Program-made: the position numbers and the translations under genes
NCBI GenBank assembly: GCA_003266145.1
Contig: MVJJ01000138.1
Span: forward strand, 1 to 34,369
DNA length: 34,369 nt
Direction: 5' to 3'
DNA from: Methanosphaera sp. SHI613
GTDB lineage: Archaea; Methanobacteriota; Methanobacteria; Methanobacteriales; Methanobacteriaceae
Shown: piece after piece, positions 1 to 8,257 of the stretch
How the letters are laid out: the number at the start of each line of letters is the position of its first letter
How positions within the stretch are numbered: the first letter of the stretch is position 1
Notes under the pieces: generated by a model
The model's input: only the letters and a program-made list of their open reading frames with translations
What the model was told of the DNA's origin: nothing
Databases searched by the model: none

Positions 1-1
1 G

Positions 2-129
2 GATGGTTCATATATTGAAACAATTATGAATTATCTAAAAAAACCTTTGAACAAGGGGTTTGCTTGGTTATTTTTAATAACCGAGAATCTTCATATATTG
101 GAGAAGTTCTAAATAAAAACGGAGTTTAA
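2..129 (+). other. Possible 3' end of an upstream gene, reading frame uncertain
   Basis: No complete gene is visible before ehbA. One frame is open from the window edge to a TAA at 110-112. A second is open from 19 to a TAA at 127-129, and its tail (about VIFNNRESSYIGEVLNKNG) looks more protein-like. The two frames could be joined at a run of seven A at 37-43 if one base is missing there. I do not recognise the product. The stretch also contains a perfect 7-bp hairpin at 66-82. It may equally be the untranslated leader of the ehb operon. Confidence 0.25.
66..82 (+). other. Perfect 7-bp hairpin upstream of ehbA
   Basis: GGTTATT (66-72), a three-T loop, then AATAACC (76-82). It lies about 50 bases before the ehbA start. 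It could be a weak terminator of the preceding gene or part of the ehb leader. A similar GTTATTA/TAATAAC hairpin occurs before the CBS gene at 22239. Function is not established. Confidence 0.35.
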
Positions 130-132
130 TTT

Positions 133-444
133 ATGTTTTTAACTAGAATAATCTACGGAATTGAATTTTTCGTAGTATTAGTAGTCGAAATAATTAAAGC
201 AGTACTTGATACAAGTATGTGCTGTCTCAAGGGAGATGTAGATCCTGTTGTTGTTGAGATTAAGCCTGATCTTAAAAGGCCGGTATCTCTTGCAATTCTA
301 TCTAATACTATCACATTAACACCTGGTACTATTACTATAGAAATGGATCAAGATGCTGGAAGCTTATTAGTATCAGCTATCACACCTCGTTCAACAAAAG
401 ATATCATACCTCTTGAGCCAATAATAAAGAAAATGTTAGAATAA
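133..444 (+). CDS. ehbA: Energy-converting hydrogenase B subunit A (MnhE-like)
   Basis: This 103-residue protein has a hydrophobic N-terminal helix (about residues 5-30) followed by a cytoplasmic domain. That domain has the MnhE signature of Mrp-type antiporter subunits: an NTITLTPGTITIE stretch followed by a short C-terminal part. It is the first gene of the ehb unit and is preceded by a GGAG ribosome binding site at 121-124. In the Ehb complex the Mrp-like small subunits belong to the ion-translocating membrane arm. Identity rests on fold-level similarity plus position at the head of a collinear ehbA-P order. Confidence 0.85.
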   Translation: MFLTRIIYGIEFFVVLVVEIIKAVLDTSMCCLKGDVDPVVVEIKPDLKRPVSLAILSNTITLTPGTITIEMDQDAGSLLVSAITPRSTKDIIPLEPIIKKMLE

Positions 445-459
445 ACATAGGGTGATGAG

Positions 460-726
460 ATGGATTTTTTAACGATATCTGAATTGTTCCTCATGTTATG
501 TTTTATTGTTTACATGTTTGCTAGTGTAAAAATAGCAACAAGAAGAACCGGTGGTTCAGCATTAGCTGGGGTAGCTGGTTTTTCAATCGCAGCAGCTGTT
601 GTTTTAACAATGGTTACTACATTGGCTGGTGTCGATTTCTGTAGAGACATAGCATTTGCATTAATAATATTAGGTCCTGTAGGTACAATTGCTGCAGCTT
701 ATGTATTAGCTGGAGGGGATTTATAA
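460..726 (+). CDS. ehbB: Energy-converting hydrogenase B subunit B (MnhF-like)
   Basis: This is an 88-residue protein with three predicted membrane helices (about 8-22, 33-55 and 63-85), the size and layout of MnhF/MrpF. GGTGAT at 451-456 is the ribosome binding site, 3 bases from the ATG. Its TAA overlaps the ATG of ehbC by one base (TAATG at 724-728), which suggests coupled translation. It is a small membrane-arm subunit of Ehb with no catalytic residues visible. Confidence 0.85.
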   Translation: MDFLTISELFLMLCFIVYMFASVKIATRRTGGSALAGVAGFSIAAAVVLTMVTTLAGVDFCRDIAFALIILGPVGTIAAAYVLAGGDL

Positions 727-1034
727 TGAATTCAACAGCATTAACTACATTTACAATGGGTGATCCTATATCTATAATATTAGGAATAATCTTTATTATT
801 TGTGGTATTTTCGTATTGATTACTGCAAAAGGATTGTTAGCAAATACTGATGATGAATTACAATATACGGTATTTGGTAGATTAGAAATATTAGGTATTG
901 TGGACATGGTCAGTGTACTAGTCTTAATCTTATTAGGTCAAGCAGCATTAGGAGTAGTATACTTTATATTAGCACCATTTGCAACACATGCTATTGCTAG
1001 TGGACATTTCCACGGAGAACAAGGAGAGCATTAA
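726..1034 (+). CDS. ehbC: Energy-converting hydrogenase B subunit C (MnhG-like)
   Basis: A 102-residue membrane protein with helices around residues 14-36, 54-72 and 73-92, similar in size and layout to MnhG/MrpG. Its ATG overlaps the ehbB stop. The His-rich C-terminus (SGHFHGEQGEH) is cytoplasmic or loop sequence of unknown relevance. Role by position and family: small integral subunit of the ion-translocating arm of Ehb. Confidence 0.82.
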   Translation: MNSTALTTFTMGDPISIILGIIFIICGIFVLITAKGLLANTDDELQYTVFGRLEILGIVDMVSVLVLILLGQAALGVVYFILAPFATHAIASGHFHGEQGEH

Positions 1035-1035
1035 T

Positions 1036-1326
1036 ATGACAGGCGTAGAAATTTTGGTTCAAAATTTTGTTCCATTTGTGTTATATATATTTGCAATTTT
1101 AGGAGCTATTGTTTGTTTAATGCAAAAAGACTTATTAAGAATGGCAATATTGACCAGTGTAACCGGTTTCATGTTAGCAGCTATTTATCAAGTCTTATTA
1201 GCTCCAGATGTAGCATTAACACAAGCTGTAGTAGGAGCAGCTATTGTCCCAACATTAGTGGCTCTAACAATATTAAAAACAAGAGAAGAACCTGTAATAG
1301 AAGATGATGGGCAAGGTGATGCATAA
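1036..1326 (+). CDS. ehbD: Energy-converting hydrogenase B subunit D (DUF4040/MnhB N-terminal-like)
   Basis: A 96-residue protein with three hydrophobic helices and the DUF4040-type core (LLRMAILTSVTGFMLAAIYQ, then APDVALTQAVVGAAIVPTL). That core is shared with the C-terminal part of MrpA and with Mbh/Mrp subunits. I chose ATG 1036 because GGAGAG at 1023-1028 sits 7 bases ahead; a longer in-frame start at 979 lies inside ehbC and has no ribosome binding site. Its stop overlaps the ehbE ATG (TAATG at 1324-1328). Confidence 0.87.
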   Translation: MTGVEILVQNFVPFVLYIFAILGAIVCLMQKDLLRMAILTSVTGFMLAAIYQVLLAPDVALTQAVVGAAIVPTLVALTILKTREEPVIEDDGQGDA

Positions 1327-1718
1327 TGGCAATAGAAGCAGTTCAATGTGGATCATTAATTACCGCAGCACTTTTAATGATTATAGGTTTAGTAGCATTA
1401 GTCTACTTAGATAATGTTGTAAAGAAAATTATTGGAGCAGCATTTATTGGTGATGGTGTAAACCTTTTATTAATTTCATTAGGTTACAGAGCTAATGGTA
1501 TTACATACATTTTATTACCAAATATGGATGTAACAAACTTCTTAGGTCACGCATCATATCCTTTACCATTTGCATTAGTACTTACCAGTATTGTAATCGG
1601 TGCAAGTACTCTTGCTGTAATGTTAGCACTTTCAGTAGTTTTATATAAAAGACACGGAACACTCGATGCATCCGTTCTATTAAATGATAAAAAACTTGGA
1701 GAGGATAACAATGAATAA
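1326..1718 (+). CDS. ehbE: Energy-converting hydrogenase B subunit E (NuoK/MnhC-like)
   Basis: A 130-residue, three-helix membrane protein of the NuoK/MnhC family, with helices at about 10-32, 35-60 and 82-110. These subunits form part of the proton/ion channel in complex I-related hydrogenases. It is translationally coupled to ehbD by a one-base overlap. Its stop overlaps a 13-codon mini-ORF that starts at 1711. Confidence 0.87.
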   Translation: MAIEAVQCGSLITAALLMIIGLVALVYLDNVVKKIIGAAFIGDGVNLLLISLGYRANGITYILLPNMDVTNFLGHASYPLPFALVLTSIVIGASTLAVMLALSVVLYKRHGTLDASVLLNDKKLGEDNNE

Positions 1719-1752
1719 TGCTATTACTTTATTCCAAGGGGGTATATTCTAA
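1711..1752 (+). CDS. 13-residue mini-ORF coupled to ehbF
   Basis: ATG at 1711 encodes MNNAITLFQGGIF and ends in a TAA at 1750-1752 that overlaps the ehbF ATG (TAATG). It has its own ribosome binding site, GGAGAGG at 1698-1704, and it starts inside the last codons of ehbE. The same one-base TAATG junction joins ehbB/C and ehbD/E, which argues that ribosomes pass this way. It may be a leader peptide that delivers ribosomes to ehbF, or a chance ORF. No family is recognisable. Confidence 0.4.
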   Translation: MNNAITLFQGGIF

Positions 1753-3266
1753 TGGATGGAACAATATTTATCCCATTGATGGTTATCATACCTATGATAT
1801 GTGCAATATTAGTGAACTTAATACACGGTTCCGAAAAAATCACTAAAGTAATCGCATGGATAGCAGCTATCTGTTTACCTATCGTACCTTTAGTAGCAAC
1901 ATATGGTAACCACTTCTTTGGAGCATACAAACCATTATTAACAGGTAATCTAACTTCATTATTACCTCAGGCTTCACAGGCAATCATTTCTGGATCAGTA
2001 CTGGAAATTTTCCACCCTGCAATTACATATGCATTTGGTCCAGGACAACAAGTAATATTATTCATATTAGGTTTAGTAGCAATGTGTGCAGTATTCATAT
2101 CAATTGCTGAAACCAAAAAGACATCTGGTGTATACTTATTCATGTTATTCATGCTATCAGCAGCATTAATGGCATTTATATTAACAGATGATATATTCAA
2201 CTTGTATGTATTCTTCGAAATTGCAGCTTTAGTACAGGTAGGTCTAATACTTGTATCAAGAGTAAGAGGCAATTACGAAACTGGTTTAAAATATATGTTA
2301 CTCGGAGAAATCGGTGGATCATTCATGCTTGCAGGAATTGCAATACTCCTCGGTTTAACTGGTAACGTAAACATTTCTGATATAGTAATCATGATACATG
2401 CTGGTGCAGTAAACCCATATAATCCAGTATTATTATTCGCTGCAGGTATGTTAATCTACGGATGGTTATACGCAACAGGATTACCACCTTTCAACGCTAT
2501 AAAATCAGAAATATATAGTAAAGGATTACCAAGCGGATCTATGATCTTACAATCATTCTCAGTAATCGGTTGTATCTCAATAGGTTTAGTAATCATAAGA
2601 ATATTCGGATACTTACCAACAGCTCAAATGGCTATGTTAGCAGTAAGTGTAATAGCTATGATATTAGGTATCTGTATGGCTATGGTACAGGATGATTACA
2701 AACGTATCATCGCTTACTTAGCAGTTGGTGAATTAGGTTATATCGGAGTAGGTCTTGGATTAGGTACTCCATACAGTATAACAGCTGGTTTATTCCAAGC
2801 AGTTAACGAATTAGTAGTAACTTCATTCCTATTTATAGGATTTGGATTAGTATTATACAAAACCAGAACAAGCAAAATTAGTAAACTTGGTGGATTATTA
2901 GAATATATGCCTACAGCAGCATTATTAATAGTACTTGCTGGATTCACAATGGCAGGTGTACCTCCATTCAACGTATTCCAAAGTAAATACATGTTATGTC
3001 AAGCTGCTTTACAAGCAGGAATCCCAGAACTTGCAATAATCATGATTATATTAAGTATTGTAACTTTCTTAGCATTCCTCAAGATTGCATATGCAGTATT
3101 CCTAAGACCTAAACCAGATGAATTAGAAATATCTAATGCAAAACTTCCAAAAACAACAATGGTTGTAATGGTTGTATTCTTAATCATCTGTTTAATCATA
3201 GGTTTATTCCCAAGCTTAGTAACTAGTAAACTTGCAGTCATGGCTTTAGGTGCTTTGGCATTATAA
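1752..3266 (+). CDS. ehbF: Energy-converting hydrogenase B subunit F (NuoN/MnhD-like)
   Basis: This 504-residue polytopic protein of the proton-conducting NuoL/M/N-MrpA/D family has roughly 14 membrane helices. The glutamate in FFEIAALVQVGLILVSR and the lysine in FNAIKSEIYSKGLP match the charged membrane residues that carry ions in this family. It is the main ion-translocating subunit of Ehb. The ATG overlaps the stop of the mini-ORF at 1711. GGGGG at 1738-1742 (AAGGGGGTA) can act as ribosome binding site. Confidence 0.93.
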   Translation: MDGTIFIPLMVIIPMICAILVNLIHGSEKITKVIAWIAAICLPIVPLVATYGNHFFGAYKPLLTGNLTSLLPQASQAIISGSVLEIFHPAITYAFGPGQQVILFILGLVAMCAVFISIAETKKTSGVYLFMLFMLSAALMAFILTDDIFNLYVFFEIAALVQVGLILVSRVRGNYETGLKYMLLGEIGGSFMLAGIAILLGLTGNVNISDIVIMIHAGAVNPYNPVLLFAAGMLIYGWLYATGLPPFNAIKSEIYSKGLPSGSMILQSFSVIGCISIGLVIIRIFGYLPTAQMAMLAVSVIAMILGICMAMVQDDYKRIIAYLAVGELGYIGVGLGLGTPYSITAGLFQAVNELVVTSFLFIGFGLVLYKTRTSKISKLGGLLEYMPTAALLIVLAGFTMAGVPPFNVFQSKYMLCQAALQAGIPELAIIMIILSIVTFLAFLKIAYAVFLRPKPDELEISNAKLPKTTMVVMVVFLIICLIIGLFPSLVTSKLAVMALGALAL

Positions 3267-3281
3267 TGAGTGGGTGATAAA

Positions 3282-3614
3282 ATGAATATGTACGATAAAC
3301 TTGTAGAAACATTAAAGAGTACATTTGGGGCAGATCCTGAGAAAACATTAGTAACAGGTGCACAAACTTCATCAATTCTATCTGCTGAATTAGTCTTAAT
3401 GGCTTCATTATTAATTGCAGCATTAACCATAAGATTAGTTAGTCCTGCATTAATGGTTGTTGTAGTTGTTGGATTAATGTTATTATTCATGTATGGAACA
3501 CCATTAATGCCTAAATTGTACAAAGAACATTCAGACGATTTAAATAACATGATGTTTTATGCTGTGTTAACTTTAGCAATTATTGCAATTGTATTCTATT
3601 GGGGGGTTTTATAG
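3282..3614 (+). CDS. ehbG: Energy-converting hydrogenase B subunit G
   Basis: A 110-residue membrane protein: a soluble N-terminus of about 35 residues, then hydrophobic helices around 36-54, 58-74 and 90-108. The start is taken at ATG 3282 because GGTGAT (3273-3278) is spaced as at other genes here; an upstream GTG at 3270 overlaps that site. The subunit has no clear Mrp counterpart that I can see. Assignment is by position between ehbF and ehbH. Confidence 0.78.
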   Translation: MNMYDKLVETLKSTFGADPEKTLVTGAQTSSILSAELVLMASLLIAALTIRLVSPALMVVVVVGLMLLFMYGTPLMPKLYKEHSDDLNNMMFYAVLTLAIIAIVFYWGVL

Positions 3615-3902
3615 ATGAAAGCTTCAATTAGGGATGTAGCATTAGCACTATCAATTTTAGCTTTTGCAACTATATTCTTAAATGCAACATATAATTTCAG
3701 TGGTATGATTTTCCCTGGTATAAACTATATCTATCAAGGATTAGGAGTAAACATAGCACCAAACTTAGTTACAAACATAGTATTCGATTTCAGAGGATTC
3801 GATACATTAGGTGAAGCATTTATTCTTATAAGTGCAGTTGTAACTACAATGTTAGTATTCGGTAGAGGAAAAGTAAACCTTGGAGGCGACGACGATGAGT
3901 GA
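3615..3902 (+). CDS. ehbH: Energy-converting hydrogenase B subunit H (small MnhB-related subunit)
   Basis: A 95-residue protein with an N-terminal helix, a loop ending in DFRGFDTLGEAFILISAV and a second helix. The D-R/G-F-D-T-x-G-E motif is typical of the MrpA C-terminal/MrpB N-terminal region of Mrp and Mbh complexes. It ends in an acidic GGDDDE tail and overlaps the next gene by 8 bases. A run of six G at 3601-3606 precedes it. Confidence 0.82.
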   Translation: MKASIRDVALALSILAFATIFLNATYNFSGMIFPGINYIYQGLGVNIAPNLVTNIVFDFRGFDTLGEAFILISAVVTTMLVFGRGKVNLGGDDDE

Positions 3903-4380
3903 TCTTCTTAAATTAATCGCATATCCATTATCATTTATAATGATAGGTTATGGGGCAATGACAATACTCGGTGGTCACATTACTCCTGGAGGAGGTTTCC
4001 AGGGTGGAGCTATCATGGCTTCCGGAGCAATATTATGTATCCTCGCATATGGTTTGAAGGATAATCCTTACAATCTTTCACACGAAAGAATGTCCATAGT
4101 TGAAAGTTGTGGAGCATTAGCTTACATCTTCTTAGGTTTAGTTGGATTATTCACTGGTGGATCATTTTTATACAATGTAGGAACAAACCTTTCTGGTCTA
4201 GTACCAAGTAGTTTAGCTACAATATTTAACTTCCCAGATGCATTACATGCTGGTATTGTACCTTACTTAAATATTGTGATAGGTTTAAAAGTATTCATTG
4301 GTTTAACTACACTGGCAATTTTATTCTACGGTGTAACCAAATACCAAAAAGACTACATTGATGATGAGGAAATAGATTAG
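3895..4380 (+). CDS. ehbI: Energy-converting hydrogenase B subunit I (MnhB domain)
   Basis: A 161-residue protein with the MnhB signature GGHITPGGGFQGGAIMASG near residues 25-45 and four membrane helices. ATG 3895 is chosen because GGAGG at 3882-3886 lies 8 bases upstream; a TTG at 3880 lies upstream of that site. It overlaps the 3' end of ehbH. The acidic C-terminus (DYIDDEEID) faces the cytoplasm or a partner subunit. Role: part of the Mrp-like ion-translocating module. Confidence 0.9.
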   Translation: MSDLLKLIAYPLSFIMIGYGAMTILGGHITPGGGFQGGAIMASGAILCILAYGLKDNPYNLSHERMSIVESCGALAYIFLGLVGLFTGGSFLYNVGTNLSGLVPSSLATIFNFPDALHAGIVPYLNIVIGLKVFIGLTTLAILFYGVTKYQKDYIDDEEID

Positions 4381-4390
4381 GGGGAGTTTT

Positions 4391-4684
4391 ATGGTTTTAG
4401 AAGCAACAGCACCAAACTTATTTGGTTTATTATATCTTGGACCAGCATTATTTGCTTTAATTATGGGTGTTATAGTAGGAGCTATCATGCATAAAACACC
4501 AACTAATGGAATTAAGTTGAATACATCTTCTTGGATTGCAATTATAATTGGAGCAATTATTGTTGCATGGTGGTTAGGAACCTTCCCATACTACGGAGGA
4601 CTTCAATTAGGTCCAGGATTTGTAATGTCAATAATAGGTGCAATAATAGGTAGAACACTTTTAGGAACTAAAAGTAACGCTTAA
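4391..4684 (+). CDS. ehbJ: Energy-converting hydrogenase B subunit J
   Basis: A 97-residue membrane protein with three helices and glycine-rich stretches (GVIVGAIM, SIIGAIIGRTLLG). Ribosome binding site GGGGGAG at 4380-4386. It is the last of the small membrane subunits before the iron-sulfur genes and is assigned by this conserved position. I see no catalytic or cofactor motif. Confidence 0.8.
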   Translation: MVLEATAPNLFGLLYLGPALFALIMGVIVGAIMHKTPTNGIKLNTSSWIAIIIGAIIVAWWLGTFPYYGGLQLGPGFVMSIIGAIIGRTLLGTKSNA

Positions 4685-4699
4685 GTGGGGTAATAGAGA

Positions 4700-6055
4700 A
4701 TGTTTTTATCAAATCCAGGTAAATGTAAAGGCTCAGGTGATTGTGTAGATGCTTGCCCTACTGATGCTATAAGAGTAGAAGATGGTAAAGCAAAAAGTTG
4801 TATTACCTGTGGAAAATGTGAACGCGTATGTCCAAATAGAGCTATATTTAAAAATAAATTTGGCGGTTATGTAGTAGACAGAACAAAATGTAACTTATGT
4901 GGTATGTGTCAAAAAGTATGTCCTGTTGACATGATCCGTGTAAAAGACGGAAAAATTATGGGATTATGTTCAAACTGTGGTGTATGTGTACCAGCTTGTC
5001 AAGAAGGAGCAAGAATGGCACCACCATCCAAGCCAGTTCAAATGGAAAAAGAACAGGTCAACAGGTTCAGTGTTACAACAGACCACGAAAACTGTATTGA
5101 ATGTGGTAGATGTGCATACTTCTGTCCAACAAATTCAATTAAATTCTCATACATAGAACCGGGTGTATGTACCAAGTGTGACTCATGTATAGATGTATGT
5201 CCTAGGGACGCTATAGGACCAATTGAAGAAGGAGGACCATACCAAATAGACACGGCAAAATGTGCAGTATGTTACAAATGTTTAATCGAATGTCCAAACG
5301 ATGCAATTGTAGCAGAACATTCAGTACTTGAAATCCAACATCCTGAATATGATGTTGAAAACGATACAAAGATGATTGCATGTCTCAACTGTAAAGTATG
5401 TACCGATGCATGCCCAACTGAAGCATTAAAAGTAGTTGGTAAATCAATTAAATTTGATCCTGCATATTGTACACTTTGTAATGAAGAAGCAGGAGAAGCA
5501 TGTGCAAAAGACTTTGATCAGGCACCATGTGTAACTTCATGTCCTCAAGGCGTATTAGAATTCGTACCGGATTCCAAAATTACACTTGAAGGATATTGTG
5601 TATCATGTGGTGGATGTGTATCACAATGTAAATATGACGCACGTAAATTTACAAACACAGTATGGAATGGAGAAATCAAACCACAATGTATCAAATGTGG
5701 TATCTGTGTAGAAGTATGTCCTAAAGAAGCTTTATCCATCGTAGATGGAGAAGTAAAAGTTAACTTCGATAAATGTGTACTTTGTGAAAAATGTGCTATT
5801 CACTGTCCAGTAAATGCTATACCTAAAACTTCACCATTAAAGATGAAAATAGCAAACGGTTACTCAATGATTAACAATAATCTTTGTGTAGGCTGTGGAA
5901 AATGTGTAGACGCTTGTGTCTTCAAAGCTATTTCTAAGGATGAAGATGGTAATTTAGTTATCGATAATAACAGATGTATTTACTGTGGAGCATGTAAAAC
6001 AGCATGTCCAGCAAGGGCTATTAAAATACAAAGAGATTTCGAGGCAACAATATGA
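4700..6055 (+). CDS. ehbK: Energy-converting hydrogenase B polyferredoxin EhbK
   Basis: A 451-residue soluble polyferredoxin. I count twelve canonical C-x2-C-x2-C-x3-C motifs and two divergent ones. The first motif reads CKGSGDCVDACP (x5 instead of x2-C-x2). The ninth, from residue 257, reads CTLCNEEAGEACAKDF followed by APCVTSCP, so cysteines are spread out. If all bind, the chain holds about 14 [4Fe-4S] clusters and could wire electrons between the hydrogenase module and ferredoxin partners. Its TGA overlaps the ehbL ATG by 4 bases. Confidence 0.93.
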   Translation: MFLSNPGKCKGSGDCVDACPTDAIRVEDGKAKSCITCGKCERVCPNRAIFKNKFGGYVVDRTKCNLCGMCQKVCPVDMIRVKDGKIMGLCSNCGVCVPACQEGARMAPPSKPVQMEKEQVNRFSVTTDHENCIECGRCAYFCPTNSIKFSYIEPGVCTKCDSCIDVCPRDAIGPIEEGGPYQIDTAKCAVCYKCLIECPNDAIVAEHSVLEIQHPEYDVENDTKMIACLNCKVCTDACPTEALKVVGKSIKFDPAYCTLCNEEAGEACAKDFDQAPCVTSCPQGVLEFVPDSKITLEGYCVSCGGCVSQCKYDARKFTNTVWNGEIKPQCIKCGICVEVCPKEALSIVDGEVKVNFDKCVLCEKCAIHCPVNAIPKTSPLKMKIANGYSMINNNLCVGCGKCVDACVFKAISKDEDGNLVIDNNRCIYCGACKTACPARAIKIQRDFEATI

Positions 6056-6612
6056 GTATAGGAAAAGTTTTTATCAACGGGATATATGTAAACCTTAAAA
6101 GGTTAATCTTTGGTAGTGATTGTGTAACAGATTTACAATTACGTGAAGATGCTTTAAACGGTAATGTAAAACCTTCACCTAAAGTTGCTCAACTCGAATG
6201 TATTGGTTGTGGTGGTTGTGCTAATGTATGTCCGACTAGGGCAATTACAATGAAACCAATAGAACCAGTTGAAATAGCTGAAGGCATTATCAAAAATGCA
6301 ATACCAGAAATTGATGAGATTAGTTGTGTACATTGTTACCATTGTCATGACTTCTGTCCAGTATTTGGTTTGTTTGGAGTAGCTGCTACTATTCATCCAA
6401 ATGACGTTGGTAATAAATGTCAGAAAGATGTAACTAGTATGTTAGTTGACCCAGCTGAAGTATCAGATCAACAAATCAGAATGATTGCACAATACTTAAC
6501 TGATGATTCAATTATCCAGAAAAATAAAGAATTAAAAGAAAAAGCACAAAAAGAAGCAGAAGCTGTTGAAGAAGTTGCAGATGCATCTGAAGTTGCTGAA
6601 GATAAAGAATAA
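6052..6612 (+). CDS. ehbL: Energy-converting hydrogenase B ferredoxin subunit EhbL
   Basis: A 186-residue protein with two ferredoxin motifs, CIGCGGCANVCP (about residue 50) and CVHCYHCHDFCP (about residue 94), so two [4Fe-4S] clusters. It has an acidic Ala/Glu/Lys-rich C-terminal tail (about 160-186), probably helical. It is the equivalent of the NuoI-like connector in other energy-converting hydrogenases, passing electrons between the [NiFe] module and ferredoxin. The start overlaps ehbK (ATGA). Confidence 0.9.
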   Translation: MSIGKVFINGIYVNLKRLIFGSDCVTDLQLREDALNGNVKPSPKVAQLECIGCGGCANVCPTRAITMKPIEPVEIAEGIIKNAIPEIDEISCVHCYHCHDFCPVFGLFGVAATIHPNDVGNKCQKDVTSMLVDPAEVSDQQIRMIAQYLTDDSIIQKNKELKEKAQKEAEAVEEVADASEVAEDKE

Positions 6613-6623
6613 GAGGGATACGA

Positions 6624-7082
6624 ATGGGAATTAAATCACACTCACGTCAAAAAGCTATACATCTTATGCTTGTATATACAGGTGGATGTAATGGTTGCGA
6701 TATTGAAATAGTTAACACTGTTCTATCTCCGAAATTCGATATAGAACAATATAATGTATTCCTAACATGGAATCCTAGAGAAGCGGATATATTAGTAGTA
6801 TCTGGTCCTGTAACTCACTGGACTAAAGAGCCATTAATAAAAATCTATGAATCAATACCAAATCCTAAATTGGTCGTTGCAGTAGGTGCTTGTGCTCTAA
6901 CCGGTGGAGTATACAAAAATATTCATGGAGAAATTCCATCCGAAGAAATTGAAGGTCCAGTAGACAATGTTATTCCAGTAGATGCTAAAATCCCTGGATG
7001 TGCTGTAAGACCTGAAGATGTAGTTGCAGGTGTTGTAGGTGCAGTAACAGCTAATCTGCTTGATGTTGTAGATAAAAAATAA
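6624..7082 (+). CDS. ehbM: Energy-converting hydrogenase B small subunit EhbM (NuoB-like)
   Basis: A 152-residue [NiFe] hydrogenase small subunit of the NuoB type. It shows the four ligands of the proximal [4Fe-4S] cluster: C-x2-C in TGGCNGCDIEI, then Cys in VGACALTGG and in IPGCAVRPEDV. There is no Tat signal or C-terminal anchor, as expected for the energy-converting class, which faces the cytoplasm. It works with EhbN. Ribosome binding site GAGGG lies before the ATG. Confidence 0.95.
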   Translation: MGIKSHSRQKAIHLMLVYTGGCNGCDIEIVNTVLSPKFDIEQYNVFLTWNPREADILVVSGPVTHWTKEPLIKIYESIPNPKLVVAVGACALTGGVYKNIHGEIPSEEIEGPVDNVIPVDAKIPGCAVRPEDVVAGVVGAVTANLLDVVDKK

Positions 7083-7094
7083 GGAGTATTTTAT

Positions 7095-8246
7095 ATGGTT
7101 ACTAAAATAGATGGAGCAACAACTTGTAACGAAGTAGAAAGACAAGTTTTTGAAACAGAAATAAATATGGGAACAGTACATCCAGCAGCTTTAGAACCTT
7201 ACAGGGTCAGATTCTTCGTTGAAGATGAAATAGTTAAAGATGCTGAAATTACTGTAGGTGTAAACCATAGAGGAATTGAAAGAATCATGGAAGGATTACC
7301 AGTTGAAAAGGCAAATGCTTTAACTGAAAAAGTATGTGGTATCTGTTCTAATGGACACATATACAATTCATGTCGTGCTGGTGAAGGTGCATTAGGTATA
7401 GAAATACCTGAAAGAGCTGTATACTTACGTGTTCTAGCAGAAGAACTTGAAAGATTACACAGCCACATGCTTTACTTAGGTCACGGTTCTGAAGTTTTAG
7501 GTCATGAAACTTTCACAATGAGAATCTTTTACATAAGGGAATCTGTTATGAGCCTATTATACATGATGGGTGGAAACAGAGTACAATATGGTATATCTGT
7601 ATTAGGTGGAGTAAGACCTAGGGCAGACTTAAACTCAAGAGAAAAACAAAGAATTCTCGATACAATGGATTACATTGACGAAAAAGTAGGTGCATTTGCA
7701 GAAAGGTTTGTTGCAGACCCTATGGTAATGAGCCGTATCACCGGTACTGGTGAATTATCACAGAAACAAGCATTAGACCTACATGTAACCGGACCATCAT
7801 TAAGAGCAACAGGTTATGAATTCGACCAGAGAACAAAAATGTTCGAATATGAACCATTTGAATTCGATGTAATTACTCAAGATGGTGGAGATGTAAGAGC
7901 AAACATCCTCATGAGGGCTGTTGAAATATTCGAATCAACCAAAATTGTCAGACAAGTTATCAAAGGTCTTCCTGAAGGACCTGTAATAAACAAAGACTGG
8001 GAAATGGTTGACTCACCAGTATACAAAAGTTATATTGAAGTACCTCGTGGAGTTTGTTACCATTCCTATGGTTTAGAAGATGGAAAAGTAAGACACAGTA
8101 TTATCAGAACACCATCAATGTCAAACATCGGGGCTATGCAGGAATCATGTATAGGACACCCAATTCAGGATGCTCAGCTAGCTATTGTATCATGTGACCC
8201 ATGTTTCACATGTACAGACAGAGCTATTCAAATAATTAAATTATAG
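7095..8246 (+). CDS. ehbN: Energy-converting hydrogenase B large subunit EhbN ([NiFe] site)
   Basis: A 383-residue group 4 [NiFe] hydrogenase large subunit. All four nickel ligands are present: C81 and C84 in EKVCGICSNGH, C370 and C373 in CDPCFTC. The RGIE motif near residue 59 is also intact. Only ten residues follow the last cysteine, so there is no long maturation extension. It carries the H2-activating site. GGAG at 7083-7086 (AAGGAGTA) precedes the ATG. The intact motifs argue for an active enzyme and not just an NDH-like relic. Confidence 0.96.
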   Translation: MVTKIDGATTCNEVERQVFETEINMGTVHPAALEPYRVRFFVEDEIVKDAEITVGVNHRGIERIMEGLPVEKANALTEKVCGICSNGHIYNSCRAGEGALGIEIPERAVYLRVLAEELERLHSHMLYLGHGSEVLGHETFTMRIFYIRESVMSLLYMMGGNRVQYGISVLGGVRPRADLNSREKQRILDTMDYIDEKVGAFAERFVADPMVMSRITGTGELSQKQALDLHVTGPSLRATGYEFDQRTKMFEYEPFEFDVITQDGGDVRANILMRAVEIFESTKIVRQVIKGLPEGPVINKDWEMVDSPVYKSYIEVPRGVCYHSYGLEDGKVRHSIIRTPSMSNIGAMQESCIGHPIQDAQLAIVSCDPCFTCTDRAIQIIKL

Positions 8247-8257
8247 GAGATTAGACA

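Noticed and set aside
2999..3550. Long reverse-strand ORF opposite ehbF/ehbG
   Set aside because: It lies antisense to well-supported ehb genes, is rich in Asn and Ile as expected from a mirrored hydrophobic gene, and has no family motif.
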